Below are positions 36,301-48,323 of a DNA stretch of 64,000 nt, piece after piece. Source of the DNA: Ficedula albicollis. Lineage: Eukaryota > Chordata > Aves > Passeriformes > Muscicapidae. The notes beneath the pieces were generated by a model that saw only the letters and a program-made list of their open reading frames with translations, ran no database searches and had not been told where the DNA came from. Positions within the stretch are counted from its first letter, which is position 1. Each line of letters starts with the position of its first letter. The stretch is taken from NCBI RefSeq assembly GCF_000247815.1, contig NC_021678.1, forward strand, positions 28,989,749 through 29,053,748, read 5' to 3'. The position numbers and the translations under genes are program-made.

Positions 36301-39300
36301 AAAAGATGCCAGGAACATATAAGAACTTTTGGCTTCTTGGTTGGGAACTGCTAAATATGACCAAATTTTGGCCAAGTACTTTTATTCCCTCCTTCAAACA
36401 CTAAATCCTGAATTTCCTGGTCTCCTGACTTCATTTTTCCCACAATGAATTGCCATCTTCTCAGCCAGCTTGTTACAAAAACAGTCATTCAGATGCACAG
36501 ACAAATGTAAACACAGGCACAGAACCTGGTCTCTCTACCTTTATTCTCAGCCTGACATTGTTCTCCTGTGGTTTTATAAATTTTATTTGCTGCCAAATTA
36601 AGTGGAGTGCAGGACAGGGTGTTTACTCAATTCGGACTGTAACATGCCTGACTGAAAATGAATAGCTCATCAGAAACACTGTTTTCTTCCCATTCCCATT
36701 CTTCTTCTTAATAATCAAAGCACTCCACTCTTTAATTACTATTACTAATCCTCTGACGTGGTAAGCAGAGATAATTATTCTTGTTCTACAGACAAAAAAT
36801 TAAACTACTATATTCCCAGGAAGTGTTGACCACTAGAATTTATATATTTTATTACTCTGCCCCTAGATACAACTGCGTGTTGTGTTTCTGTCCCAGATTT
36901 AATGGTGAAAAGGAGCTCCATGGGCCCAGAAAAAAGTTCTGTCCTTATTAGGAGACAAGTTCCCCAAGTTCACCAGGGTGGTTTCTTCTGTTAACCACAT
37001 TTATGTGTTTTTTGTTTAGGTGAAGAGGTGAAGAAGGAAGATGAGAATGATTCGATACCCATCTCCATTTTGTGCAATACGTTCGCAGTAGCTCAGTATT
37101 ATTAGTACCTACAACATTAGACACCATATTCAAGGCAGGTATAAATATAAGTCATCTACATGGCTATTTATGTACAAAACATCACCTCTCTAATACATTT
37201 GATTACATATTCACTTTCATTTATGTCCAGTTAACTGACCCTACCTTGTACCTTTGTACACCACGGTCACTTCTCATTGTAAAAGTTCTGAGTCCCATTT
37301 CAGCACCTTTTGTTTCCTAAAGCTGAAGGTCCAGTCTGCAGGAATTTCAGAGTATTTGAAATCTGCCAGTGTGCTGCCATAAACACTGTATGTTGTTCTC
37401 ATGAAAAAAAAAAAAAACATTTAAATCTTGCCAAGTGACAAGACTTGGAAATACTGCAGTCTATTATGCTCAGCAGAGAGATGTTTTGGTTGGCTGTTAA
37501 AGCTCAGCTGAGACTTTCTGGCTGTTAGTTCTCCAGCAATTTCATCGGATTTAGCTTATTCCATCCTACACAGTTCTCAGGCTTATTGTAATTCCTACAA
37601 AGTGATTGAGAATAATCAATCCCTGTGCTGCAAGGGATACACAGAACTACACTGTTGCCAGAAAAACAGAGAGACAACAGCATTCTCCAAGACTCCATCA
37701 CACAAACCAACAATCTGACATTTCTTGAATTTAAAAGTTCATTTGTACAATTTTCCTTTTTTTAATTACCCTTTTTTATCCCTGCAGTCTTCATATAACT
37801 TAAACAGAAGCACACACATTCATAAACTACTTAGTATCAGAAAACCTACTAATCAAGAATGTTATCAGCCACTTCAGAAAACCACAGATCCATGAATCAA
37901 CACATTCCCACAGTACCTACAAGACAGGCAAGGCATCAAAGTTTTTCCTTCAAGTTTCAAAAGAATTTCTTCCTAGATGATATTGGACCATTTAAGCTCA
38001 GCCTGTTCCCTGGAAGATTTTAAGCCTGTTGAGATATTTTTTCCATACTACAGATGAGGAAAAACACTGGGCAAACTGAGTGATCTTTCCAGGACAACAA
38101 ATCTCTGTGCCCAGCTTAGAAACTGAATTGAGGTCTCATGAATTCCAACTCAAAGGTCTGGCCATCACACCTCCTGTTTAAAGAAAATTATTTATTAAAA
38201 AAAAAAAAAAAAAACCCAGAAGGAAAAAAAAAAACAAAACAAAAAACCTCAGAGACTTTAAAGGATACCAACAAGCTCTTACCAAAAGAAATTAACTCAT
38301 CCTGCTCCCTCATAGTTTATCTTCTTATGTGTTCTCATTTCAAGTCCTAGAGAACAGAGAATGTCCTTACACAGTCCCTGTGTGTGCCACAGTCTTTTCA
38401 CCAGAGCTGGTTCATAAGTGACAGCACCACAACCAACACAGCACAGGAGCGAAATTACAAGCAGACTCTTCCTCAGTATTTCAGCAAACAATTTCCCTCA
38501 CCTCCCAATACAGGCTGACACTCCTGATTACAAGTAATTCTTCTCATTTACAGTTTCCAGGCGTGATTCCTCCAGATTTTTTGCCCCGTTCTTTGAAATT
38601 ATTACATCACTGTCATTGTCTCTGCCTTGCAGCAGAAATAAATTTACAGCAACTTCCTCAGAGTTGGCACACAGCAATTATTTTCAAGTGCAGCTGCTTA
38701 GAACAAGTATTCTGCCATGTCTCCTGTGCTCCAGAAAAACGAACCTTTATAGACATATAAAGTGTAGCCAAGCAAACACTCCTTTCTTGTGCGTTTTTAA
38801 TTGCATCCTAATTATAGCATTTTACATGCATTTATGTACCTTTCATCCTAGGGTATCCCAGAGCATTTTGCAAACTGTCACACGGTTTTAAAAGGAGGCC
38901 TATATTAACCCAGAGCTACTCATACCAGACATCTCCAGAATCCAGTGCAGCAGCCTGTAGATAAATTCATTACGAGAGAGATTTGGGCCAACGGCAGCAC
39001 ACTGAATCTCTGTAGTTAGATAAAGACCCTCCCTCCCCCTTCAGACATCATTTGAAGTACTTGCATATCCATTTCATTTGATGGTCTCAATGTTTTAAAA
39101 ACATTAATTAACTTGTACAGTATTTTAATTAGTTAAGGCATAAACAAAGATCTAAAACCTGCAACAGGAAGTGCTTAAGGGAAAAAGCTTTAGAACCAGG
39201 GCAAATACTCATAGATCCTTCTAGATTCTCTCTCACATTGCAGCAAAATTCTGATTTAGCTTTAGACTACCTCCGGATCAATGTTTAATAGCTACTAATG

Positions 39301-41730
39301 CACCTATTTTCCACGTTTTTCTTCTAATTTATTTTGGAATACGTCCCTGCTTTTTATTAATCTACGCTCTGAAGTAGTGAGCTCCATCCTGTATTCCAGT
39401 GCTGTATGAAGAAATGCTTCCAAAAGAGCTTTAGTTTTGATTTGATTAGGTTGAGGCCAAAATAATTATACCCTCAGGAAAAAGAAGAAAAAAAATCTCT
39501 ACATGCCTCTTCTGCACAAAGATTCTACCATATTTCATCATGTCTCTCAACACTGCTCAGTTTTACAGGTAAACAAACATAGGAGGTAATTTTTTCCAGG
39601 AAAATAATCTGAAACAAGGCTTCACATCTGCATGAATACAAGCTGTTTATTTTTAGATGCCTAATTTTAGGCAGCTCATTTTAAAAATTCCACCCATACA
39701 GACGCCAAGTTATTTTCCGAGGTCACACATTGAGGTAGCGACAGCCCTGATGAAAAAGCCCAGGCATCCTCGTCCTCACATTCATTATCAGAAGGCAAAG
39801 AGAAGGGGTAAACTGCACACTCCCCAACATGTCCACGCAGGAAGGAAGGAGACTGAGTCAATTCTACTGGGATTTCAATCTACGCTTGTTAGAAATACAG
39901 ATATCCCAGTTGGGATGCACTGAGCTTTGAACAGCTTCTAGACCAAAACGACAGCCTCCCATTATACTTCAAGAGTTACTTCACAATTTTCCTTTCCCTA
40001 AGCTAAGCTAAGTGCTTGTGAAGCCACAAGAACATGCAACCTCCCTCTGCTTCTCCATGCTCCAAGGTAGCTTGGAAATTGCTGATACTGATTGCTTTCC
40101 CTGACTTGGCTTTAATTCAGGCGCCAGGCAACGGATCACAAATGGATAACATGAAGATAAAATATTTGGCAGACAATTGACTGTCACACGCTTTCTGTTG
40201 CCAAGAAACAAAACAGGATGTATTAGAATTATCTCATTAATTAACTTTTCTGTAATTCTATTTTTTATTGCCATCTTGTTGGTTAAGCAAATGTTTTTTC
40301 TTTCGGAAGGAAAGTGTGCTAAGCCTAAACAGGTACTTTCAATATATCAGAGGCTGGCATTTAACAGATCTTTACAATAAATAACTTTGGGCCAGATCCT
40401 CTTCTTGTTATAGTTGATTTTGCTTCCTGATACCAAAAAAAACCCCTTTCTTTTTGAAAGAGATTAGGTTAGTGGAGAGATCAGCTTACATCAGCTGACA
40501 ATCTGAATCTTAATTTTCTGCCATCACTTTTCCTTCAGCTTCAGGAATTTACTAAATAATTTACTACAAGACTGAAATCATGATTTGTTGTTTCATTGAT
40601 TGCTTTATAAGAAGTTGAGTGCAGGTTTTTTTCAAAGCCCCTAATTTCGATACAAGTTAGTTGCAACTGTGATCCACTTGCCATACAATTCTCCTGGAAA
40701 ACAAAAATATCCAGATTCTGTCAATGGCAGAATAATGTTTACATCCTTAATTTTTTTCCAAAGAGGACTCAACCTTCCAAGAAGTCAACTAAGACCTAAA
40801 TGAAAGGCCTGGCTGAGGGATTAGCTCACAATGAGTAATAACTGTAAGGATTGTGAGACAACAAAAAATTGGTCTTTATTACATTAAAATAAAGCCTAGG
40901 TCTGTAAGCACTGCCCATGAAAAAAGCTTAGTGATGCACCCACAGGTATTTTGAACATATGAATGTTTGCTACAGCAAGTTAAACCAGACCAGAAATGCT
41001 GAAGACTACTTTCAGTGTACACCACTATGAACACAACAGCATAGTTTTGAAAAAGAAGATGGTTTAAACAGTGCTTCCACTGCTTTCTTTAATGTCAGTG
41101 AAAACTTTTCTTATGCCCTGAACATTGTTCAGAGTGAGGCAGGGCTCTGTTTATGCTCTGCAAAGAGATGCAAAAAAGCAGGAAAGAAAACCCAGTTTTC
41201 TCTGTAAATCCTGCATGGAAATGTAGACATTTCTAGCCCACAGCATAAACAGCGACAGGCAAGAGTCAATATTGCAAATGTTCTTCTTCAGCCTTAACAA
41301 AAGCAGCATTATCTGTGTCAAGATTTTTAGTACAACACATCACACATGACTGTCAGCTCAGGAGCTCCTCAGGCTGTGACATGATACACCAGGACATGAG
41401 CAATACTCAGTGGTATGGGTTCTGAGACTGGGCCCATCCTCAGCAGCCTCCCATGGTGGGAGTCCTTAAAATGGAAGTTTTTTAATTTAACTGTGTCTCT
41501 GTGACATTGCATCCTTTGCTAACATAATCTCTAAAGTGAAGAGTTCACTGTTCTTTTGTATAAGAAATTGAGGTGTGGGACTGAGAGGAAAAGTATCATA
41601 CCCAGAGGGAAGGAATGGATGCAACTTCCCAGTGTATGACACCTGGCTGTCAGCAATCACAGACTCCAACACTCTACAACTCCCTACAGAACTGATGGAG
41701 TTCCAGCTTAACTTGATCAGTTCTTGAGAA
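33394..41730. other. Non-coding stretch, nothing recognised
   Basis: AT-rich with A-runs at 37404-37416 and 38197-38214 and moderately GC-richer parts near 34100-34400. Frames of 60-109 codons on both strands overlap one another and have no family resemblance. No exon, RNA gene or repeat could be supported by eye. Confidence 0.4.
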
Positions 41731-42036
41731 GTTGTGTAGCGAGGTGGGAACTGGACTCTTTTCCCAAGACAACAGGATAAGAGGAAATGGCCTCAAGTTG
41801 TGCCAGGGAAGGTTTCAACTGGATATTAGGAAAAGATTCCCCACTGAAAGGGTGTCAAACACTAGAACAGGCTGCCCAGGGAAGGCTGGAGTCACCAACC
41901 CTGGAGGTATTTAACAGACCTATGGATGTGGCACTTGGGGACATGGCTTAGTGGTGGATGTGCCAGGGCTGGGTTAGCAGTTAGAGCTGATGATTTTAAA
42001 TGTCCTTTCCAACCTAAACGACTCTATGGTTTTATG
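41731..42036 (+). mobile_element. CR1 LINE 3' end (about 300 bp)
   Basis: Sense CR1 blocks in order: GAGGTGGGAACTGGACTCTT, GGAAATGGCCTCAAGTTGTG, GGATATTAGGAAAAGATTCC, CACTGAAAGGGTGTCAAACA, GAACAGGCTGCCCAGGGAAG, CTGGAGGTATTTAACAGACC, ATGTGGCACTTGGGGACATG, GCTTAGTGGTGGATGTGCCA and the tail CCTTTCCAACCTAAACGACT then CTATGG. Moderately diverged and 5'-truncated. Confidence 0.95.
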
Positions 42037-43935
42037 CAATGTTTACAAGTTCTGTGGGAAAGCTGGTGTAGGGATTAACCTTCCTTTAGCTCCTATACTA
42101 GATTTATTTATGGGATGTTCATAAACTTCTCTTGTCACAACTTCATTATTGAAAATGACTCTTTTTTCTCCCTTCACAAGTATCATACACTTTTTGATGT
42201 ATGTCCTGACAGGTACATTTCTCTTTGACTGAACTGAAGCAACACATCCCTGTTTAGAGACCTACCAAGCACCATCCTGTCATCAACCAAGGCATCAGCA
42301 TTCTTCTCTGTCATTCACACCCCAGTAAACTCCAACTGTAAGGCAAAAATCCTTTTTCTTAGTCCCTAAGCACACAAAGGTCTCTTTCTAGGTAAAACTG
42401 AATTTCAACTGATTTCTAGAATCCACAAGACAGTTTTTGCTTGGTTTAAGTGCAGATGTACCTGATGGGAATATTAAAAATGAGAATAAATGAACAGTGT
42501 AGCCCTATAAAAAAAAGACATTGTCTCTTCAATAACTTAGAATTGCTTAGCTAGATCACAAATATATCTAAAGGCCAAGGCTCAAAAATCTGCTGGAAGG
42601 GAAATATCTCAAACAGTTACAGGTTTTTATAGTACTACATTTGTTTTAAGTATTAAGCACTGTTGGTAGATAAGAATATTGGAAGAATTCAAATGATGCT
42701 TTATAACTTTTTTTTTTTCTTTGCTGCAAGGCAATTTTTATCTCAGCCTGTTGGATCATATAAAAATTCTTTCATTAAATTTTTATCATTACTGGTATTT
42801 CTACACATGAGATGTGACTCTACACTAAGGAATTTTTTCTTATCACTGAGATTAAAGCAAGGTGATACAGAAACCTAAACAAAAGGAGTTTTTTACAGCC
42901 ATAAATTTAACATGTCTCATTAATAGGCTCAATGGATATATCAGGATGTTAAACAGTAGTGAATTTGAGTAAATAATGTCGGGGGGCAGTGGTGTTGATT
43001 TGGTTTGGTTCTTTTTCTTCTTTTTCTAGGGTAAGCTGAGAAAACTGAAAGTGTTAATGTAACAGACCTCAGGAGCATCTGCAGTTGGTTATTTAACAAA
43101 TAAGCAGTAAAGGAAGTTAAACAACCAGAAAGATGCAGGATTAAAATCGATAGCAGCAGGATTAAAATTGATAGAGGCTGTTAAGGCAGAAGAAGGGAAG
43201 ATTTATTCTTCTTTTAATTCACATGCTTTTATACCTGCATGTTTTCTTTAGAAGTAGGGCAATGGCAGCTGCTTCTAGTTAAGACACACAAGGGGCATCT
43301 CACAGAATCAGTGGTTCTATTTATTTATTTATCACCTGTGTTTCAAAGCACGGAAAATGAGAACCATGTCTGCTGCTTCCTGCCATATCTAAGTGGCAGT
43401 TCCACATTGCTATTCCTGTTACACAGTGCCCCATGCATTATAAACCACACACTGGGAGCACAGAGAGCTCATCTGAGTGCAGCTCCTTATTCCATTCTGC
43501 CCAAATTTTCTGCTACAACAAGCAGAAATCTGTCAAGGACTTACACGTGGGACAAGAGACCAAAAATATTGAAATTCACATGGACCATCACTCATTTGTC
43601 AGGTCATTCACCACGAGGAGGACACAGTTTAAAAGGAAGAGCCCTGACAAGCAAGAGCAATGCTTGGGAGATGGAGGAGGAGATCATGGCTTACATGAAT
43701 GCTGGAACTCCTCTGATGTCAGATCCTACCTCACAGCTAGTGCTTGCTTCTACAAGCAGCCCACTGACAGCCTTATTGCCACTTAAGATATGAGTAAGGA
43801 TGATAAGATTTCAGCCTAAAAGAAGTACAGCCTGTGCCTACTGAGTGCAGACCACTGTGCAGGTCGAATTGCTGAAGGGCAGGAGCCCCTACATTCAGCA
43901 GCCTACTGCCATCAGAATCCCAGAGCCTTAAAAGA
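42037..43935. other. Non-coding stretch with a short duplication
   Basis: A 20-bp near-repeat (GCAGGATTAAAATCGATAGC and GCAGGATTAAAATTGATAGA) lies at 43135-43174. The 184-codon plus frame at 43239-43793 and its 117-codon overlap have no splice context or family resemblance. A pyrimidine tract CTTTTTCTTCTTTTTCTAG is followed one base later by GTAAGC near 43028. Confidence 0.4.
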
Positions 43936-45030
43936 GAATCACAGAGCAAATCCAGCTGGAAGGGACCTCTGGAACTCTCTAGCTCAAGCTTCTGCCCAAA
44001 GCAGGGCTAGATCCAAAATCTGATCAGGTTGCTCAGGGCCTTTTTCCATCAATGTCTGAAAACGTACAGAGACTGCACAACTTTTCTGTAATCTTATCAA
44101 GAGTTTGGACATATGCATTGAGAAAATATATTTCATCCTATTTATTTCGAATTTCTCTTGGTGCACTTTGTGACTGCTGTTTTCCACCCTTTCACTATGC
44201 ACCAAGGGGAGTGTGGGAAGGGGTTTATACATAAAACATGGATCAACTCAGGCAGTTGAAAACATCAATTGTACCTGACTTTAGCATTCTCTTCTCCCAC
44301 ACAAAGCCAGTGCCTTCAACGTTTCCATGTGGGTCCCAAGCTCCAGATCCCCTAATCGGCACTCTGCTGCAGTTGCTCATTTGTCAGCATCTTTTTTGCA
44401 CAGGAGAGTGAGAGTAAAACTGAAAAAAATTGGAAACTATTCCAGAGGAAGCCCTCAGTGCCGAACATAGAGGAGCAATCACTTCCCTTATCTGCCAGCT
44501 ATCTTCTGCCAAACCTTGTAAATTTTACTCTACTCTGCAGCAAGCTGTCAGTGTCACCAGGACATGCTGCTGACTCACGCTCCTGCCCCTCAGGACCTGC
44601 CAGCCTTTTTCTGCAGAGGGGCCACCTGGCCAGCTGCTCCCAGAATGGCAACCCCATCCAATGTGCAAGACTGCCACTGTCTTTGCCACCACACAGTCCT
44701 TGCCGGCCCATCCTTCCAGATTGCCTAAGTCCCCCTGAATGGCAGCCCTGTTCTCCCTGCAGTGCCCTGTTTCTCCCAACGTGGTGTCACATGTGAACGT
44801 GCTGAGGGGACATTCTGCCCCACCACCCAGGTCACTGATGAAGATGTTGCACAGAGCAGCTCCAGCATCAAGCCCTGAGGAACACTGCTTGGCACAGGCT
44901 GTTAGCTGGACACTGATACTGTGAGCCTGAAGGTCTAGCCAGTTTTCCACAAACTTTGTACTCCATCCATTTGGCCCACAATCCCCAGCCTGACTACGAT
45001 TGTGCTATGTGAAACTGATTTCTTTGTGTA
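43936..45030 (-). pseudogene. Degenerate CR1 LINE with reverse-transcriptase remains
   Basis: The plus strand begins with GAATCACAGAGCAAATCCAG, CTGGAAGGGACCTCTGG and GATCAGGTTGCTCAGGGCC (antisense 3' UTR) and continues to about 44240. From 44525 to 44950 the minus frame retains reverse-transcriptase remains: ALCNIFISDLGGGAECPLST, then FTCDTTLGETGHCRENRAAI and QGDLGNLEGWAGKDCV. The catalytic FADD box has become FTCD. Further 5' remnants (CTAGCCAGTTTTCCACAAAC) reach about 45030. Orders and orientation fit one insertion of about 1.1 kb with indels. It is inactive. Confidence 0.85.
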
Positions 45031-47503
45031 GAGGCTGGGAGGACAGTGAGCACACTTCTCAAAGCTGCACCCCTGCTACACACCAAAGTCCAGACAGAAA
45101 TGGAAACAATCAACACTTGTGTCACCAGCTGAGAATTCCTCCCTTTCCCCCATATTACTACAATAACTTACTCCTTCTGTCCATCTTTTTCCTATTATAT
45201 TCACAGAAGGGATACCAGCAAGGCCTTTTAACACCTCGTTCTCCTGTTATTAATTAATCTGCTCTCCTACAAAGAACAGAAGCAGCTAAGATGTGGTCTG
45301 TTTCTTCTATTTAAAGAATGGGCTGTTACAGTCAGCCATCCATCCCAGATGAATCAGAAAACAATTCTAGCCTTCAGCCTTTAAGAACTCTTGGAACAAT
45401 TTTAAGAACACAAATTGATGCAAGCAAATGAAATTAAGATGGCATTTAACTGAGCATTTAGTCAGCAGTTTACGCACACTGATGACACCCACACACCAAT
45501 TCTACTAATTTCTATCATGAATTTTACATTCAGTCCATGACAAATCGAAAGTGAAAAAAACCCCACCCAACAAATAGCTGGCCTTTTAGCAGGCTGTTTA
45601 AGTGCACTAAAGGAAACTGCACTCAAGGTCGGCTGTGCTGCCAAAGCAAGCTGTTCAAAACAAAATCCACCTGGTGTACCTGTCTGCCATCAGCAATGGG
45701 AAAGGCTGAATAACACATTCCTTAAAGACACCTGCAATGGAAACATAAATCCTTTGTTCCACTCTGAGCAACTGTGCTTTTTATGTAGACACCTTTACAT
45801 GGATCACATATTCTTGGAAGCTCAGTTTCCAGATAACTTTATTACAGTGTCACTAATTTTTCCAGCTCAGAATTATTTTCAGCTTCAGAACAAATGCTAT
45901 TTTTAAACTTAAACCCTGGCAAGAAAATGATCCTGGTGGTGTCTGGACTAAATTTATGATTACTATTACTTTTTCATCAATCTAAAATACTAAAATAATA
46001 AGAAACTTCGGTGTTATCCACCAATGGAAATAAAAAAAAAACCTTAAGAAACCAAAAACCTTAAATGCTTTATAGTCTTAGACTCCACATTTAAGAGAGG
46101 TCATTTTGTATCAAAGATGTGAGACTTTTTACTTTCCTCATCTCTAGGCCACCCTAACTTATTCCAAGACAAACTAGAATATGTTATAGAACTGTCTTTT
46201 AAAATCTCCCTCTGATCTGGCTGTACTAAATCCCCTCACCTTTTCTAGTCATCTGTCTCAGCAAACATAGACATACTCTTCACTAAGACCATAAATTAAT
46301 TTGCAATGCAGAAATTCCTGGAATTCTAGAATGAAACTCCCATTTTCCAAAAAGTCACATTTAGAAAATTCCAGAGTACAAGCAGCTTCCAAACTAAATA
46401 AATGAGCTGGGTCATCAAAGAAGTAATTCTTACTGTTCTTCAATTATAACCACATAAGAAAACCTGAAACTCTAATTCTGGAAATAATCAGCAATACCTC
46501 CAGCCCAATACGCATTTTACACTGTCAGAAATTAAAACCACTGCTCTTCTATGCAAATGATATTACTTTTAGAAACATCAAAATAAGGAGACAAAACAGC
46601 CTGTTCCTCTCCCATTGAAGTTGCTTTAAAAATAAAAAACTTCCAGCATATAAAGCAGATGATAAATCCTGACTCTCTAGAAGGCACTGCTTCCCACTCA
46701 ATTCTGCTACAGCAGAGCACATGCTCCTTTCCAACACAAACACACACACCCAAACATGAAGGCATCTTCTTATAAATTTAAATACACATTATGAATAAAA
46801 CTACCGTAAGGCAAGCTGACAGGAGACAAGTTGGGAATACCTTGGAAATATTTTAAATAGCTCCAGTGCCTTGGAGAGGTAATTAACTGTCCTGTCCTAG
46901 AACTAAATAATACAGAAGCTGAAATGCATATTTCAGAGCTGCCTGCAGTGAAACTCCTATTTGAGGCTCAGAATAAAGAAGTTCTATTTAAGGAAAAATC
47001 TACTTGAGGGGAGGATGGCTCCAAATCTTTTCTTAATTGAATTCTCACTTAAACTTCTTGTGTAAGTCCCATTACTCACTGGAGCAGTAAGGTCTCTGCA
47101 GACAAATACACACAGACTGACAAACCACTGGAGCAGTAAGGTCTCTCTGCAGACAAATACACACAGACTGACAAACAAACTTGCATTGTTGCCTATCCAA
47201 GTGACCTCCAGGTTATGTCCCTGGTTGCCCCACTGGGGCTAGAAAAGAGCATTGTGTTCCCTGATGGTGGTGTCTATTCCAGAACTGGGGACAAATGCCT
47301 TTCAAACACGTGAGGGAAGATCTGTGTGTCCTCAGCACAGTATGAGAGCCACCTCCAGAAGCCCTGCCATGCTCCAGGAGAAGTCTGGGGAGCGAGAGGT
47401 GTGAGCCAGGCTGGGGCAGGGCTGGCACAGGGCAGTGCTGGCAGTGGGACAGCACAGCCGGGCACAGGAACGGCTTCACAGCCTGCCTGGCTCCAGCTCC
47501 TGG
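45031..47503. other. Non-coding stretch
   Basis: AT-rich, nothing recognised apart from the duplication at 47078-47177. The 61-codon minus frame at 46258-46443 is weakly protein-like but has no clear splice sites. Confidence 0.4.
47078..47177. repeat. Tandem duplication, about 48-50 bp
   Basis: CACTGGAGCAGTAAGGTCTC is followed by a CTGCAGACAAATACACACAG segment and ACTGACAAA. The block occurs at 47078 and again at 47126; the second copy has two extra bases (TC). Confidence 0.95.
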
Positions 47504-48323
47504 TCAGCATCCACACCTGGTCAGCATCCACACCTGGACAGCATCCACACCTGGACAGAATCCACACCTGGTCAGCATCCACACCTGGACAGCATCCACA
47601 CCTGGACAGAATCCACACCTGGTCAGCATCCACACCTGGACAGCATCCACACCTGGACAGAATCCACACCTGGTCAGCATCCACACCTGGACAGCATCCA
47701 CACCTGGACAGAATCCACACCTGGTCAGCATCCACACCTGGACAGCATCCACACCTGGACAGAATCCACACCTGGTCAGCATCCACACCTGGACAGCATC
47801 CACACCTGGACAGAATCCACACCTGGTCAGCATCCACACCTGGACAGCATCCACACCTGGACAGAATCCACACCTGGTCAGCATCCACACCTGGACAGCA
47901 TCCACACCTGGACAGAATCCACACCTGGTCAGCATCCACACCTGGACAGCATCCACACCTGGACAGAATCCACACCTGGTCAGCATCCACACCTGGACAG
48001 CATCCACACCTGGACAGAATCCACACCTGGTCAGCATCCACACCTGGACAGCATCCACACCTGGACAGAATCCACACCTGGTCAGCATCCACACCTGGAC
48101 AGCATCCACACCTGGACAGAATCCACACCTGGACACTGGACAGCATCCACACCTGGACAGCATCCACATCTGGTCAGCATCCACACCTGATCAGCATCCA
48201 CACCTGGACAGAATCCACACCTGGACAGAATCCACACCTGGACAGCATCCACACCTGGTCAGCATCCACACCTGGACAGAATCCACATCTGGACAGCATC
48301 CACACCTGGGCAGCATCCACACC
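47504..48323. repeat. Minisatellite, 17-bp unit with 51-bp higher-order structure
   Basis: The unit is (T/A)CAGCATCCACACCTGG with an (A)CAGAATCCACACCTGG variant, about 48 units in total. In the left three quarters the order T-cagcat / A-cagcat / A-cagaat recurs with a strict 51-bp period. CAGAAT lies at 47556, 47607 and so on to 48117, 12 copies with almost no divergence. After 48128 (an ACACTGG insertion) the order becomes irregular and variants (CACATCTGG, CACCTGA, CACCTGGG) appear. Because 51 is a multiple of 3 and the unit lacks stops, long frames are open on both strands (up to 352 codons); they are artefacts. Nearly every unit carries the E-box CACCTG. Confidence 0.98.

Noticed and set aside
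43028..43038. Recursive splice site at CTTTTTCTTCTTTTTCTAG followed by GGTAAGC
   Set aside because: One extra G separates acceptor and donor, so it is not the juxtaposed form.
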